NCBI GenBank assembly: GCA_043746815.1
Contig: JAYTQG010000226.1
Location: 1-64,000, forward strand
Source: JAYTQG01 sp043746815
GTDB taxonomy: Bacteria; Actinomycetota; Thermoleophilia; Miltoncostaeales; Miltoncostaeaceae
Length of the DNA stretch: 64,000 bases
Direction of reading: 5' to 3'
Both the position numbers and the translations under genes were made by a program. A model generated the notes under the pieces. It searched no databases and was not told where the DNA came from. It was given only the letters and a program-made list of their open reading frames with translations. The stretch's first letter is position 1. Each line of letters opens with the position of its first letter. Below, in pieces: positions 45,589-53,771 of the stretch.

Positions 45589-46329
45589 ATGCTCGCGGGA
45601 GCAATGCTCTCCCGAAATCCCCTCCAGCTTCCGGTCGAGCTTGACCTCTTCCAAGGGCCGTTTGATCTTCTCCTCACGCTCCTCTTGCGTGAGGAGGTGG
45701 ACCTGTTCGAGTTGCGCCTTGCCGAACTCGTCGACGCTGCGCTCGGCGACGATGCCCTGGAGCGTTGGGACCTGCCAACGGCGGGCGAGTTGATCGTCAT
45801 CTTGGCCGCCCTTGCCGAACTGAAGGCGCGGCTGCTGCTGGGGGAGGCACTGGATGAAGAGCCCGACCCCGACGCGGTTGAGGCGCGAGAGCGACTGATT
45901 GGTCGCCTTGTGGCCTATGCCCCCTACCAGCGGGCTGCCATGTGGTTGTCCACCCGCTCTGAACGTGAGGCTGGTCCACGGTATCGCCGCGTGATGCTGG
46001 ATCAGATCGGGCCTCCGCCGCCAGTGCGTGAGGACCCGGCCATCCTTGCGATCCGGCTGACGGCTCTCGTTACGGCCGTTCCTGCCCCGTCGCTTGATCA
46101 CCTGACCAGTCGAGAGGTCAACGTACCTGCGCTTCTCCAGAGATTGCGTGATGCCCTTGTTCGCGGAACCACGCTCAGTTTCGACCGCGTGGTTCTCGGA
46201 CAGACGCGACTTGAAGAGGCCATGACGCTGATTGCAATCCTGGAGTTGGCCCGCCGCGGCGAGGCCACCCTCGATCAGCCAGAGGCCTTCGGCGACATCA
46301 GTGTCATCCCGGTTCGGGTACGCGCGTGA
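45589..46329 (+). CDS. scpA: Segregation and condensation protein ScpA
   Basis: Kleisin subunit of the Smc-ScpAB complex (246 residues from the ATG at 45589, or 241 from an ATG at 45604). The N-terminal block VELDLFQGPFDLLLTLLLRE with DLFELRLAELVD, and the C-terminal winged-helix start RLEEAMTLIAILELARRGEATLDQ, are typical. ScpA bridges the Smc heads and binds an ScpB dimer. Overlaps scpB by 4 nt. Confidence 0.9.
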   Translation: MLAGAMLSRNPLQLPVELDLFQGPFDLLLTLLLREEVDLFELRLAELVDAALGDDALERWDLPTAGELIVILAALAELKARLLLGEALDEEPDPDAVEARERLIGRLVAYAPYQRAAMWLSTRSEREAGPRYRRVMLDQIGPPPPVREDPAILAIRLTALVTAVPAPSLDHLTSREVNVPALLQRLRDALVRGTTLSFDRVVLGQTRLEEAMTLIAILELARRGEATLDQPEAFGDISVIPVRVRA

Positions 46330-46907
46330 GCGAACTTGCCCGTCGCATCGAGGCGCTCGTGTTCTTGAGTCCCGATCCCCTTTCCGAGCTGGTGCTCGGG
46401 GAGATTGCCGACGCCGCACCCGGTCCAGTCCTCGCAGCCCTTGCCGAACTGACGGAGCGTCACGGGCCGGAATCTGGCCTCGAGCTGGCGCACATCGCTG
46501 GCGGCTGGAGTCTCCGAACCCGCGCTGATCTCGCCCCGATCTGCGACCGTCTGCGTTCCCGTCCTCCCGATGACCGCCTGTCCCCAGCCGCGCTCGAGAC
46601 CCTTGCTGTTATTGCATATCTCGAACCGGTCGGGCGTCCAGAGGTCAGTCGCCTCCGCGGCGTGCAGGTCGATGGCACCATGGCAATGCTCTCCGAGCGT
46701 GGTCTCATTGAAGAGGCTGGTCGACCGGATGGCGGGGGTGCAATGCGCTTCCGTACGACGCGCACGTTTCAGGAACGGTTCGGCCTGCGCGGGCGAGAGG
46801 ATCTCCCTCCAATCGAACGGTTTGAACTGACCGGGCCAGAGGCCGAGGCAATTCGCGAGCGTTTGGCTGAAGCCGGACTTCTTGATGAGGGTGAGCAACC
46901 GCGTTGA
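46326..46907 (+). CDS. scpB: Segregation and condensation protein ScpB
   Basis: A 193-residue ScpB with two winged-helix domains: ELARRIEALVFLSPDPLSE at the start and the conserved LSPAALETLAVIAYLEPVGRPEVSRLRGV (about residues 87-115), then LIEEAGR and TRTFQERFGLRGREDLP. It dimerises and binds ScpA. GTG start in a GTGA overlap with scpA; its own stop overlaps the next gene (TTGA). Confidence 0.93.
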   Translation: MSELARRIEALVFLSPDPLSELVLGEIADAAPGPVLAALAELTERHGPESGLELAHIAGGWSLRTRADLAPICDRLRSRPPDDRLSPAALETLAVIAYLEPVGRPEVSRLRGVQVDGTMAMLSERGLIEEAGRPDGGGAMRFRTTRTFQERFGLRGREDLPPIERFELTGPEAEAIRERLAEAGLLDEGEQPR

Positions 46908-47629
46908 GTGACACCATGCGGGTACATCGGGCCCTTGCGATGGCAGGGGTGGCAAGCCGCCGCGCCGCCGAGCGACTTGTGGAGGAAGGGCGCGTCACTG
47001 TGAACGGAGAGGTCGCGACCGTCGGTCAGCAGGTTGGCGAGAACGACACCCTGGCCGTCGACAATCGCCCCGTTCGCGCGCAGGCAACGCGGACGTACCT
47101 GCTCAATAAGCGTGCCGGGACGGTTTCCACCGCAAGCGATCCTCAGGGTCGCCCGACGGTGCTGGATGATCTTCCCGACGATCTGCGGCTTTATCCTGTT
47201 GGGCGCCTCGACTTGGACACCACGGGCGCGCTCCTCATCACCAACGACGGAGATCTGGCGGCCCGTTTGATGCACCCGAGTTCCGGCGTCGCGAAGGTCT
47301 ACGAGGCATTGGTCGACGGTCGGGTCTCCGCCGAGACAATTCGGACGCTACGCCGCGGCGTCATGCTTGACGACGGGCCGACGGGCGCCTGCGTCGCTGA
47401 GGTCATGGACCGCGATCATCCGCGCTCAACCTGGCTCCGCATCGAACTCCAGGAGGGACGAAACCGTCAGGTTCGTCGCATGTGTGAGACGGTGGGCCAC
47501 CGGGTGCTGCGGCTGCATCGCCCCTCATACGCTGGGCTTCCCTTGCGGGGCCTCTCACGCGGGGAGTGGCGTCCCCTCACTGCCGAGGAGATGCGACGGG
47601 TGGCGAAGCTCGTCGGGTTGGAGCGATGA
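46904..47629 (+). CDS. rluB: RsuA/RluB family rRNA pseudouridine synthase
   Basis: A 241-residue pseudouridine synthase. An N-terminal S4 domain (RVHRALAMAGVASRRAAERL, VEEGRVTVNGEVA) precedes the catalytic domain with LYPVGRLDLDTTGALLITND; the Asp in GRLD is the nucleophile. EGRNRQVRRMCETVGH is the second conserved block. Gene order after scpB matches RluB (23S rRNA) in many genomes, though RsuA-like specificity cannot be excluded. The TTG at 46904 is in a TTGA overlap; the ATG at 46916 is an alternative. Confidence 0.9.
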   Translation: MSDTMRVHRALAMAGVASRRAAERLVEEGRVTVNGEVATVGQQVGENDTLAVDNRPVRAQATRTYLLNKRAGTVSTASDPQGRPTVLDDLPDDLRLYPVGRLDLDTTGALLITNDGDLAARLMHPSSGVAKVYEALVDGRVSAETIRTLRRGVMLDDGPTGACVAEVMDRDHPRSTWLRIELQEGRNRQVRRMCETVGHRVLRLHRPSYAGLPLRGLSRGEWRPLTAEEMRRVAKLVGLER

Positions 47630-47994
47630 GCGGTCCGATAGTTCGGGCGATCCGCGGGGCGACCACGACCGATGACGACACCCAGGCTGAGATCAAGAAC
47701 GCGACAATCGAACTCTTGCGGGAGGTCCTGTCCCGTAACCTCCTCACCGCCGAGGATCTGATCTCAATCCTGTTTACCGCGACCCCGGACCTCGTCAGTG
47801 ACTTTCCCGCCGTGGCGGCACGCGAGATTGGCCTGTCAGGGGTGCCGCTGATGTGCGCACAGGAAATTCCGGTAGATGGCGCAATGGTGCGCTGCATTCG
47901 GGTGTTGGTGCACTGCTACGTGCCTGAACATCGGGCGATCCGCCACGTCTACCTGCGCAACGCGCGCCAGCTGCGTCTCGACTTAGCCGAGTAG
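47626..47994 (+). CDS. aroH: Chorismate mutase, AroH class
   Basis: A 122-residue AroH-type chorismate mutase, converting chorismate to prephenate for Phe and Tyr. VRAIRGATTTDDDTQAEIKNATIELLREVLSRN, LISILFTATPDLVSDFPAVAARE and VRCIRVLVHCY align with the trimeric Bacillus enzyme, including the active-site Arg in RAIRGATT and the RVLVH segment. ATG overlaps the pseudouridine synthase stop by 4 nt. The tail overlaps the minus-strand gene by 12 nt. Confidence 0.93.
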   Translation: MSGPIVRAIRGATTTDDDTQAEIKNATIELLREVLSRNLLTAEDLISILFTATPDLVSDFPAVAAREIGLSGVPLMCAQEIPVDGAMVRCIRVLVHCYVPEHRAIRHVYLRNARQLRLDLAE

Positions 47995-48462
47995 GTCGCT
48001 TCCGCGGTACATGAACGCCGACCAGTCTGGAATCCGACTTGGATCGGCCACTGGCTCGTGGCTCACCGCCGAGATGTAGCCAAAGCCGTGTTGGTCGTCG
48101 AATACCGGGTCGATTCGGCCTTCCTTGATCTGCTGATCCACCCAGGCGTCCCGAAAGATCAGCCGACGCAGCCAATAGACGAGATCGCCTTCCCGGTCCA
48201 CGTACCAGTGCAGGTGCTCGCCGAGATGTCGCCCAAGTTCACTTGCCGGGGCCGGAAGGGCTCCGTGAGCGGCGAGGGTGATCATGTCTGAGCGTTCCGA
48301 CGGGCTTCGCGGGCCAGCCTCGATGCAGCCAACATGGACCGCGGCTGATTGGACACGAATTCCAAAATCCGTCAGTTCAAAGCGGAAGTGAAATTGGCCG
48401 TAGCCGAGGGTAACGTCTGCGCCGGAGACGTACTGGACTGCGGGGTGGTTGTATGCGCTCAT
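47983..48462 (-). CDS. Hypothetical protein (159 residues)
   Basis: I do not recognise this protein. From the ATG at 48462 it is soluble and mixed alpha/beta, with VTLGYGQFHFRFELTDFGIRV (strand-rich), GRHLGEHLHWYVDREGDLVYWLRRLIF (about residues 80-106, several aromatics and His) and a C-terminal part ending MYRGSDLLG. No signal peptide or membrane helix. A TACACT hexamer 13 nt upstream on the minus strand suggests a very short leader. Confidence 0.6.
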   Translation of the reverse strand: MSAYNHPAVQYVSGADVTLGYGQFHFRFELTDFGIRVQSAAVHVGCIEAGPRSPSERSDMITLAAHGALPAPASELGRHLGEHLHWYVDREGDLVYWLRRLIFRDAWVDQQIKEGRIDPVFDDQHGFGYISAVSHEPVADPSRIPDWSAFMYRGSDLLG

Positions 48463-48533
48463 CTGCCTGGGATCGAGTGTAGTGGTCCGCGCGTCGAATA
48501 CCACCGCAGGTCCGACGGAGGGCGAAACATCAC

Positions 48534-48923
48534 ATGGGGGTCACGTTGGGGCGGCTACGAATCGATCGCATCGCCCAGGGCGCAGGTCTGCTCGTCGACG
48601 GCGACGGAGTGGCAGTCCTGATGCGGTGCAACCTGGCAACGGCGCCACTGGCGCGTACGGTCGGATTGCTTGGCACGCGGGATCTCGCGGTGGGTGAGGG
48701 AGTTTGGATTCGTCGGTGCGGATCGGTCCATACGATGGGTATGGGTGTGGCGATCGATGTTGTATTTCTGGACGCGAATGACCGGGTCCTTCGCGTTGTG
48801 TCCGCGCTTAGCCCGAGGCGCATGGCCCGTCAGCGTGGCGCGACATCGGTCGTGGAATCCACTGCCGGATCGCTCGGCGGCCTGCGCGTCGGAGACACGT
48901 TGACGCTGCGAATGTCGCACTGA
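48534..48923 (+). CDS. DUF192 family protein
   Basis: A 129-residue protein with the DUF192 fold: CNLATAPLARTVGLLGTRDL, then GVWIRRCGSVHTMGMGVAIDVVFLDANDRVLRVV, where the family usually has F/W...VHTFFMRFPIDVVFLD. DUF192 genes often sit beside Tad-pilus loci in Actinobacteria, as here, but their role is unknown. No signal peptide. Start supported by ATG with a weak GGAGG about 14 nt upstream. Confidence 0.78.
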   Translation: MGVTLGRLRIDRIAQGAGLLVDGDGVAVLMRCNLATAPLARTVGLLGTRDLAVGEGVWIRRCGSVHTMGMGVAIDVVFLDANDRVLRVVSALSPRRMARQRGATSVVESTAGSLGGLRVGDTLTLRMSH

Positions 48924-48980
48924 GCGAACTTTTGGGCGGTCGGGAGGGGGGAGCGTTTTCGGGGCGGTGACCTTTAGAGG

Positions 48981-48995
48981 GTGTCCCCGGGACAC
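48981..48995 (+). promoter_or_regulatory. Palindrome GTGTCCC-C-GGGACAC
   Basis: Perfect 7-bp arms with one central base, 21 bp before the response-regulator ATG. It is a candidate autoregulatory operator for the OmpR-type protein encoded just downstream, or a leader hairpin. Confidence 0.45.
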
Positions 48996-49016
48996 ACCCC
49001 AATTTGGAGGACCCGC

Positions 49017-49769
49017 ATGTCGACCACCCAGCACGGCCGCCCCGACGAGACCGCACTCCCAGTCCGGGACGCAAACGTCCTCCTGATCGACGAGAAGGAT
49101 CCGACGACCGAGCTGTTACGACGAAATCTCGAGTTGGACGGATACGCGGTGGCGGTCCTCGATCGGCTTCCCGGCGGTGAACGTCTCTCGATTGGCGCAC
49201 CCGACATCGCACTGGTGAACGTTGGGGCACTCGATCACGACGGGTGGGTTCTCCTCAGCGGTCTTCGGAATGCTGGCCCGCGCGCGGCGTGGGACCCCAC
49301 AATTCCCGTCATCGCGCTTTGCCCAGCCGACGATGGTTTTGCCACGATTCGATCGATCGAGCAGGGCGCAGATGACGCGATGGTCATTCCGTTTGACTAC
49401 CGCGAGCTGCGGGCACGAATGGCGTCACAGATTCGACGCCGTCGGGGTGTCGCGCCGGGAACGCAAATCACGGTCGGCCCGCTGCTGATTGATCGGCGCG
49501 CGCATGAGGTGTCGGTGAATGGACAGCAGATGCGCCTGGCCGAGAAGGAGTACGCACTCCTAATGGCTTTGGCGCGCGATCCCTTCCGTGTCGTCAGTAA
49601 GGAAGAACTTCTCCGCGACGTGTGGGGTTTTCGTTCGGTGGTTCGCACCCGCACCGTCGACACGCACGCGAGTCGTCTGCGTCGCAAACTTGCAGACCAC
49701 GGCGCTGGCACCGGAATGGTCGCGAACGTCTGGGGAATTGGCTACCGCTTGGTCTCGGCGAGTGTCTAG
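49017..49769 (+). CDS. Atypical OmpR-family response regulator
   Basis: A 250-residue protein: receiver-like domain (residues about 18-130) and an intact winged-helix DNA-binding domain (about 150-248, LAEKEYALLMALARDPFRVV, RTVDTHASRLRRKL, GIGYRLV). The acidic pair survives (D25-E26), but the phosphorylated Asp is Asn68 (ALVNVG), the switch Ser/Thr is Cys (ALCP) and the conserved Lys is Ile (IPFD). It therefore cannot be phosphorylated the usual way, and no histidine kinase is nearby. GGAGG 6 nt before the ATG. Position suggests control of the Tad locus. Confidence 0.85.
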   Translation: MSTTQHGRPDETALPVRDANVLLIDEKDPTTELLRRNLELDGYAVAVLDRLPGGERLSIGAPDIALVNVGALDHDGWVLLSGLRNAGPRAAWDPTIPVIALCPADDGFATIRSIEQGADDAMVIPFDYRELRARMASQIRRRRGVAPGTQITVGPLLIDRRAHEVSVNGQQMRLAEKEYALLMALARDPFRVVSKEELLRDVWGFRSVVRTRTVDTHASRLRRKLADHGAGTGMVANVWGIGYRLVSASV

Positions 49770-50373
49770 GCGTCCGTGGCTCTGGTTCGGCGCCGCGGCC
49801 TGCATCGGTTGTCTCGCGCTTTTTGCAACCCTTGGCGCAGGCAGCGCGACCTCCGGCGATCCGGTGGTTGTTGCCCGCGTTTCCATACCTGCGGGAACGT
49901 TGATTCAGGAGGCAGACCTCGCCGCACTCGTCGCGACTCGACCAGTTCCAGGTGCAGGCAGCCTCTCGGGCCTTCTGGATCGTCCGGACGCACTGATCGG
50001 GAGAAGGACTGTCGGGACGATCGGCGTTGGCGAGCCAATCACGCGGGCGGCTCTCGGCGGTGGCCCTGGAGAACCCGGGCCCCTGCAGCCCGGAGAGCGA
50101 GCGATTGCTGTGCCGATCGGCTTGCAGGGATCCTCGGCCGCGGCCGTGATTCCGGGGGACCACGTGGACGTCGTGGCGTCGATCGCCGAGGGTCCAATTG
50201 CGCGGGCGGAGGTCGTGGCGGCGAACGTTCAGGTGCTTTCAGTGGCAGCTGGCGCATCGGGTCAAGGAGAGACGGACGCACTGCTTCGGATCCCGGCGCG
50301 TCAGGCCCTGAAGGTCGCGGGTGCGCTCGGCGTCGCACGCGACGTCCGCCTGATCCGACGGGCGACCCCCTAA
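49762..50373 (+). CDS. cpaB: Tad pilus assembly protein CpaB/RcpC
   Basis: A 203-residue protein with one N-terminal helix (about residues 5-25) and an SAF domain (VVVARVSIPAGTLIQEADLAAL, VGEPITRAALGG, ERAIAVPIGLQGSSAAAVIPGDHVDVVA), the CpaB/RcpC pattern. In Gram-negatives it works with the secretin; in monoderms it likely contacts the wall or the pilus base. I start at the GTG at 49762, overlapping the regulator by 8 nt; the longer frame is antisense-like and not conserved. Confidence 0.85.
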   Translation: MSRRPWLWFGAAACIGCLALFATLGAGSATSGDPVVVARVSIPAGTLIQEADLAALVATRPVPGAGSLSGLLDRPDALIGRRTVGTIGVGEPITRAALGGGPGEPGPLQPGERAIAVPIGLQGSSAAAVIPGDHVDVVASIAEGPIARAEVVAANVQVLSVAAGASGQGETDALLRIPARQALKVAGALGVARDVRLIRRATP

Positions 50374-51554
50374 TGGGAGTGTTGGACACCGCCCTTGTGG
50401 CGGAACTCCGGACGCGGATTGTAAGGGAGGGGCGCGTCGGCATCGGCGACCGCCGCGAGGCAGTCCAGCGCGCCACCGAAGAACTGATCGACGAGGACCG
50501 CCACATTCTCTCGCCGTCTCAACGTGGCGCGCTCGTTCAAGCCGTTACTGACGAGGCCCTCGGCCTCGGGCCGTTGGAAGCCTTGCTCCGGGACGATGCG
50601 GTTAGCGAGGTGATGGTGAACGGAGCCGGGTCAGTTTTCGTTGAGCGCGCTGGACGGATCGAACGGGCTGACGTCCGGTTTGTGGACGACGCCCACGTCA
50701 TGCACGTCGCTGACCGGATTCTGTCGCGGGTTGGCAGGCGTGTCGATGAGGCCAGCCCGATGGTGGATGCCCGCCTGCAGGATGGATCACGGGTCAACAT
50801 CGTGATTCCTCCGCTCGCGATCGATGGCCCAGTCATCACGATCCGACGGTTCGCGGGTCCGACGCTCACTCTGGAACGACTGCGAGAAATCGGCAGTCTG
50901 GACGACGAGGTTCTCGCGGTGCTGCGCCAGTCGATCGCAGCGCGCAAGAACATCCTGGTTACGGGTGGCACGGGCAGTGGGAAGACGACGACCCTCGCGG
51001 CGCTCGCGTCCCTGCTTCCGGGCACCGAGCGGATCGTGACCATCGAAGACGCCGCGGAGCTCCGCTTGGATCACCCCCACGTCGTTCGGCTGGAGAGCCG
51101 CCCGGCGAGCCTGGAAGGGCGCGGGGCGATCACCATTCGCGCGCTGGTTCGCAACGCCCTTCGGATGCGCCCTGATCGGATCATCGTGGGCGAAGTCCGG
51201 GGCGGCGAAGCGCTTGACATGTTGCAGGCCTTAGGCACCGGCCACAACGGGTCGCTCTCCACGCTTCATGCGTCATCCGCCGCGGATGCGCTTCGGCGCC
51301 TGACGACCCTCGCCCTGATGGGCGACATCGATCTGCCATACCGGGCAATCGAAGATCAGGTGGCCTCCGCGATCGATCTCATCGTTCACCAGGCGCGCAG
51401 TCCGGACGGACGTCGTCGGATCGTTGAGGTGGCCGCCGTGGGACCCTCGGAGAGCGGACCGCTCGTTACACCGCTCATCGTGTGGGCGGCCAACGAATCT
51501 GGCGGGGAATGGCTCCCGACCCCAGAACGTTCGAGTTGGCAGGTTGAGACATGA
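50373..51554 (+). CDS. cpaF: Tad pilus assembly ATPase CpaF/TadA
   Basis: A 393-residue type II/IV secretion ATPase that powers Tad pilus assembly. Visible: [45 protein letters not shown], Walker [20 protein letters not shown], Asp box [13 protein letters not shown], Walker [17 protein letters not shown] and the His box [13 protein letters not shown]. The ATG shares one base with the cpaB stop (TAATG). Normal family length. Confidence 0.93.
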   Translation: MGVLDTALVAELRTRIVREGRVGIGDRREAVQRATEELIDEDRHILSPSQRGALVQAVTDEALGLGPLEALLRDDAVSEVMVNGAGSVFVERAGRIERADVRFVDDAHVMHVADRILSRVGRRVDEASPMVDARLQDGSRVNIVIPPLAIDGPVITIRRFAGPTLTLERLREIGSLDDEVLAVLRQSIAARKNILVTGGTGSGKTTTLAALASLLPGTERIVTIEDAAELRLDHPHVVRLESRPASLEGRGAITIRALVRNALRMRPDRIIVGEVRGGEALDMLQALGTGHNGSLSTLHASSAADALRRLTTLALMGDIDLPYRAIEDQVASAIDLIVHQARSPDGRRRIVEVAAVGPSESGPLVTPLIVWAANESGGEWLPTPERSSWQVET

Positions 51555-52258
51555 GGGTCGCGCTGGAACGCATTGGGCCGAGCTCCGGTCCCTTTGCTGC
51601 CCTTGCAGCCCTGGTGTTGATCCTGGCGATAGCCGCTGGTCCAGCTTGGGCTGCTGCAGTTGGCGCGGCTGTGCTCGCTGGGCTCGCGGGCGCCCGACGC
51701 TCGGCCGATCGGCGCGCACGCGCTGCTCTGGCGAGGCAGCTTCCGGAGCTGGCCGCAGGCCTGGCGGCCACGCTGGCCGCCGGTCGCTCGCTCCGCCAAG
51801 CCCTGCAACGTGCGGCAGCTGAGACACCCGCTCCCCTTGGCAACGAAATTGGTCGAGCCGTAGAGGAAATCGAAGTCGGCGCCCGGGTTGAGGATGCACT
51901 GGAGCGAATGGCGTCCCGCCTTGGGGAACGTGATCTCCGAATCCTGGCGACGGCGATCATGGTGCAGCGCACCGCAGGAGGGAACCTGGCGCGATCCCTT
52001 GGCGATCTGGCTAGCCGCTTGGAAGAGCGGCGCCGTCTTCACACCGAGGTTTCGACGGCCACCGCCCAGGCCCGAATGACCGCATGGCTCGTGGCTCTCC
52101 TTCCCGCACTCGGAGCGGTGGTTGTGGAGGGGGCGGCCCCAGGCACACTCGTACGAACCCTCGGTCACGGGCCGGGACTCGCCCTCGCGATTGCGTCGTT
52201 CTCGATTCAGGGAGTTGGGGCGTTTCTCATCGCTCGGATCGTTCGGAGTGTCCGGTGA
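51551..52258 (+). CDS. tadB: Tad pilus assembly membrane protein TadB
   Basis: A 235-residue inner-membrane platform protein of the T2SF fold. Two N-terminal helices precede the cytoplasmic bundle with RQLPELAAGLAATLAAGRSLRQAL (about residues 57-80) and MVQRTAGGNLARSLGDLASRLEER, then two C-terminal helices. Shorter than many TadB, with a reduced N-terminal part. ATGA overlap with cpaF and GTGA overlap with tadC. Confidence 0.88.
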   Translation: MRVALERIGPSSGPFAALAALVLILAIAAGPAWAAAVGAAVLAGLAGARRSADRRARAALARQLPELAAGLAATLAAGRSLRQALQRAAAETPAPLGNEIGRAVEEIEVGARVEDALERMASRLGERDLRILATAIMVQRTAGGNLARSLGDLASRLEERRRLHTEVSTATAQARMTAWLVALLPALGAVVVEGAAPGTLVRTLGHGPGLALAIASFSIQGVGAFLIARIVRSVR

Positions 52259-53112
52259 CACCGCTCGCGCTCGGCCTCCTGATGTTCAGCCTCGGATGCG
52301 TCGCATCTGGCGTCCGTGCCCGTCGGGGTGGCCGCGAGTCGGAGCGCGCCCCCGCGCTCCCGGGTTGGATTGCCCTTGCGGGTCGGTGCCCAGCGCCGGG
52401 CACCGCAATGCAGGTGGTCGATCGGCTGCGAGCACCAGCGACGGTCCGGCAGCGGCTCTGTGCTGCTGGCCTTTCTCCCGAATTTGCCGCAACGGTGGCT
52501 CGGGCGAGGATTGCCATCGGAGTCCTCGGTACCGGTGCAATTGCACTGGCCGGTCCACGGGACCTCACATGGCTACTCCTTGCGCCCCCTGTTGGAGCGT
52601 GCCTTGCACTCACGGTCGACGCGCGGCTCGCCACAATCGGACGGCGACGACAACGCGCGATCACGCTGGCCATTCCAGATCTCCTCGACCTGTTGTCGAT
52701 CTCCGTCGAAGCCGGGATGGCGCTTGAACCGGCCCTTGCCCTTTCGGCCAAAAAGCTCGACCCGCCCCTTGCCGATGAGATCGCCCAAACGTTGAACGAT
52801 CTTGGGATGGGGCTGCCGCGCCGTCGTGCCTATCTCGACCTTGCCGAGCGATGTGGCGGAGGTGAGGTGGGCGCGCTTGTCGGGGGGCTGCTTCGGGCTG
52901 AGGAACTCGGCGCGCCGGTCAGCGGCGCCCTTGCCGACCAGGCGGACGCTGCGCGCGCGAGCGTTCGAGAGGAACTTCGCCAACGGGCAGCGCGTGCAAC
53001 CCCAAAGATCCAATTGGTCGTCGCGCTGGTGATGGTGCCCGGGGCGATGCTGCTGATCATGGGTGTGCTCGTCCTCCAACTGGCACAGCAACTGGGAGCG
53101 GTGATCGGATGA
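52255..53112 (+). CDS. tadC: Tad pilus assembly membrane protein TadC
   Basis: A 285-residue T2SF-fold protein, partner of TadB. It shows ALPDLLDLLSISVEAG-type sequence (AIPDLLDLLSISVEAGMALEPA, about residues 139-160), RRAYLDLAERCGGGEVGALVGGLLRAEELGAPVSGALADQAD and two C-terminal helices. The GTG start overlaps tadB by 4 nt; the longer frame upstream is the shifted reading of tadB. Confidence 0.88.
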   Translation: MTPLALGLLMFSLGCVASGVRARRGGRESERAPALPGWIALAGRCPAPGTAMQVVDRLRAPATVRQRLCAAGLSPEFAATVARARIAIGVLGTGAIALAGPRDLTWLLLAPPVGACLALTVDARLATIGRRRQRAITLAIPDLLDLLSISVEAGMALEPALALSAKKLDPPLADEIAQTLNDLGMGLPRRRAYLDLAERCGGGEVGALVGGLLRAEELGAPVSGALADQADAARASVREELRQRAARATPKIQLVVALVMVPGAMLLIMGVLVLQLAQQLGAVIG

Positions 53113-53381
53113 GCTCCAGACGCGGGAGTACGAGCGCGGAGTACCTCGGGCTGATTGTGGTCATCACCGCCATGCTCGCGTCGATGCTGGTCGTCCGCGC
53201 CTACATCGCCGACCGACGTGCGCCCGTCCAGCCCCTTCCGGCACTGACGCGCCTCCTTCAGGTGCTTGACGACGCACCACCCGTTCGCAGGCCACCGAGC
53301 GTCACGGGCGGCCCCCGGCGTCATCATCCGCGCCCGCGGACGCCTCGGATCATCATCGAGATTCCGCCGTGGGCGAGGTGA
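53109..53381 (+). CDS. Flp/TadE-like prepilin
   Basis: A 90-residue protein beginning RRGSTSAEYLGLIVVITAMLA. The Gly followed by a mature start with Glu at +5 and Tyr at +6 is the class III prepilin signature of Flp pilins and TadE/F pseudopilins, followed by one hydrophobic helix. After residue 38 the chain is unusual: Pro/Arg-rich (RRPPSVTGGPRRHHPRPRTP) and ending IIIEIPPWAR. It overlaps tadC by 4 nt. It may be the major pilin or a minor one; no prepilin peptidase lies in the window. Confidence 0.75.
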   Translation: MSSRRGSTSAEYLGLIVVITAMLASMLVVRAYIADRRAPVQPLPALTRLLQVLDDAPPVRRPPSVTGGPRRHHPRPRTPRIIIEIPPWAR

Positions 53382-53406
53382 ACAACGGGGCCCCAGCGGG
53401 CGGGGC

Positions 53407-53670
53407 TTACTGTCGGCGCGGGGGACGCTCTAGGTAGAGGTCGCGGGTCGCGCAGAGGGCGACAATCAGCCATCCTGCAATCGCGACGCGCAGCTCGCCG
53501 CCAGCGACGTCGGAGCCGGCAACGAGGCAACCGGGAACGGCGGCGAGCAGTGCCGTCGCGATCCCAGCAGCGAAGGTGGTCAAGGGACCAGCCGTTCGTG
53601 AGTGCGCGCGGGTGCGGGCGGCGCGGCGAGTGGATGAGCGGGGCGTGTGGGCGATCACATGTTCGGTCAT
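53407..53670 (-). CDS. Small membrane protein under a LexA-like box
   Basis: An 87-residue protein: a basic, Arg/Thr/Ser-rich N-terminus (residues 1-27), helix 1 (about 29-51, PLTTFAAGIATALLAAVPGC) and helix 2 (about 58-75, ELRVAIAGWLIVALCATRDLY), ending ERPPRRQ. No LysM or other known domain. The ATG at 53670 has TAGTGT 7 nt upstream and a perfect LexA consensus over the -35. Divergent from mraZ. The frame upstream of this ATG is antisense to mraZ and is rejected. A DNA-damage-induced division inhibitor is a reasonable hypothesis from context only. Confidence 0.6.
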   Translation of the reverse strand: MTEHVIAHTPRSSTRRAARTRAHSRTAGPLTTFAAGIATALLAAVPGCLVAGSDVAGGELRVAIAGWLIVALCATRDLYLERPPRRQ

Positions 53671-53677
53671 GACGAGC

Positions 53678-53683
53678 ACACTA
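53678..53683 (-). promoter_or_regulatory. -10 hexamer TAGTGT, leaderless type
   Basis: On the minus strand TAGTGT ends 7 nt before the ATG at 53670. Its -35 region would fall on the LexA-like box. Confidence 0.5.
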
Positions 53684-53699
53684 ACGACCCCCTCGGACG

Positions 53700-53711
53700 G
53701 AACACATGTTC
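53700..53711. promoter_or_regulatory. LexA (SOS) box
   Basis: On the minus strand the DNA reads CGAACATGTGTTCC, matching all positions of the Bacillus LexA consensus CGAACRNRYGTTYC and the GAAC-N4-GTTC core used in Actinobacteria. It lies 30 bp before the start of the small membrane protein, over the -35 of its promoter, where LexA would repress. Confidence 0.65.
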
Positions 53712-53721
53712 GTCGTTCTTG

Positions 53722-53741
53722 CGGGCCGACATGTCGGCCCG
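53722..53741. promoter_or_regulatory. 20-bp palindrome CGGGCCGAC-AT-GTCGGCCCG upstream of mraZ
   Basis: Perfect 9-bp arms around AT, in the divergent region between the small membrane protein and mraZ, 55 bp before the mraZ -35. It shares GGCCGAC-N2-GTCGGCC with the palindrome at 31526-31543 before ftsE. Confidence 0.55.
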
Positions 53742-53771
53742 ATGAGCACAGGGCTCTGAATTTGGGTCGCC

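Noticed and set aside
49776..50372. N-terminal extension of CpaF by about 199 codons
   Set aside because: That stretch is the shifted reading of cpaB and is Arg-rich; the ATG at 50373 follows the cpaB stop and matches the family start.
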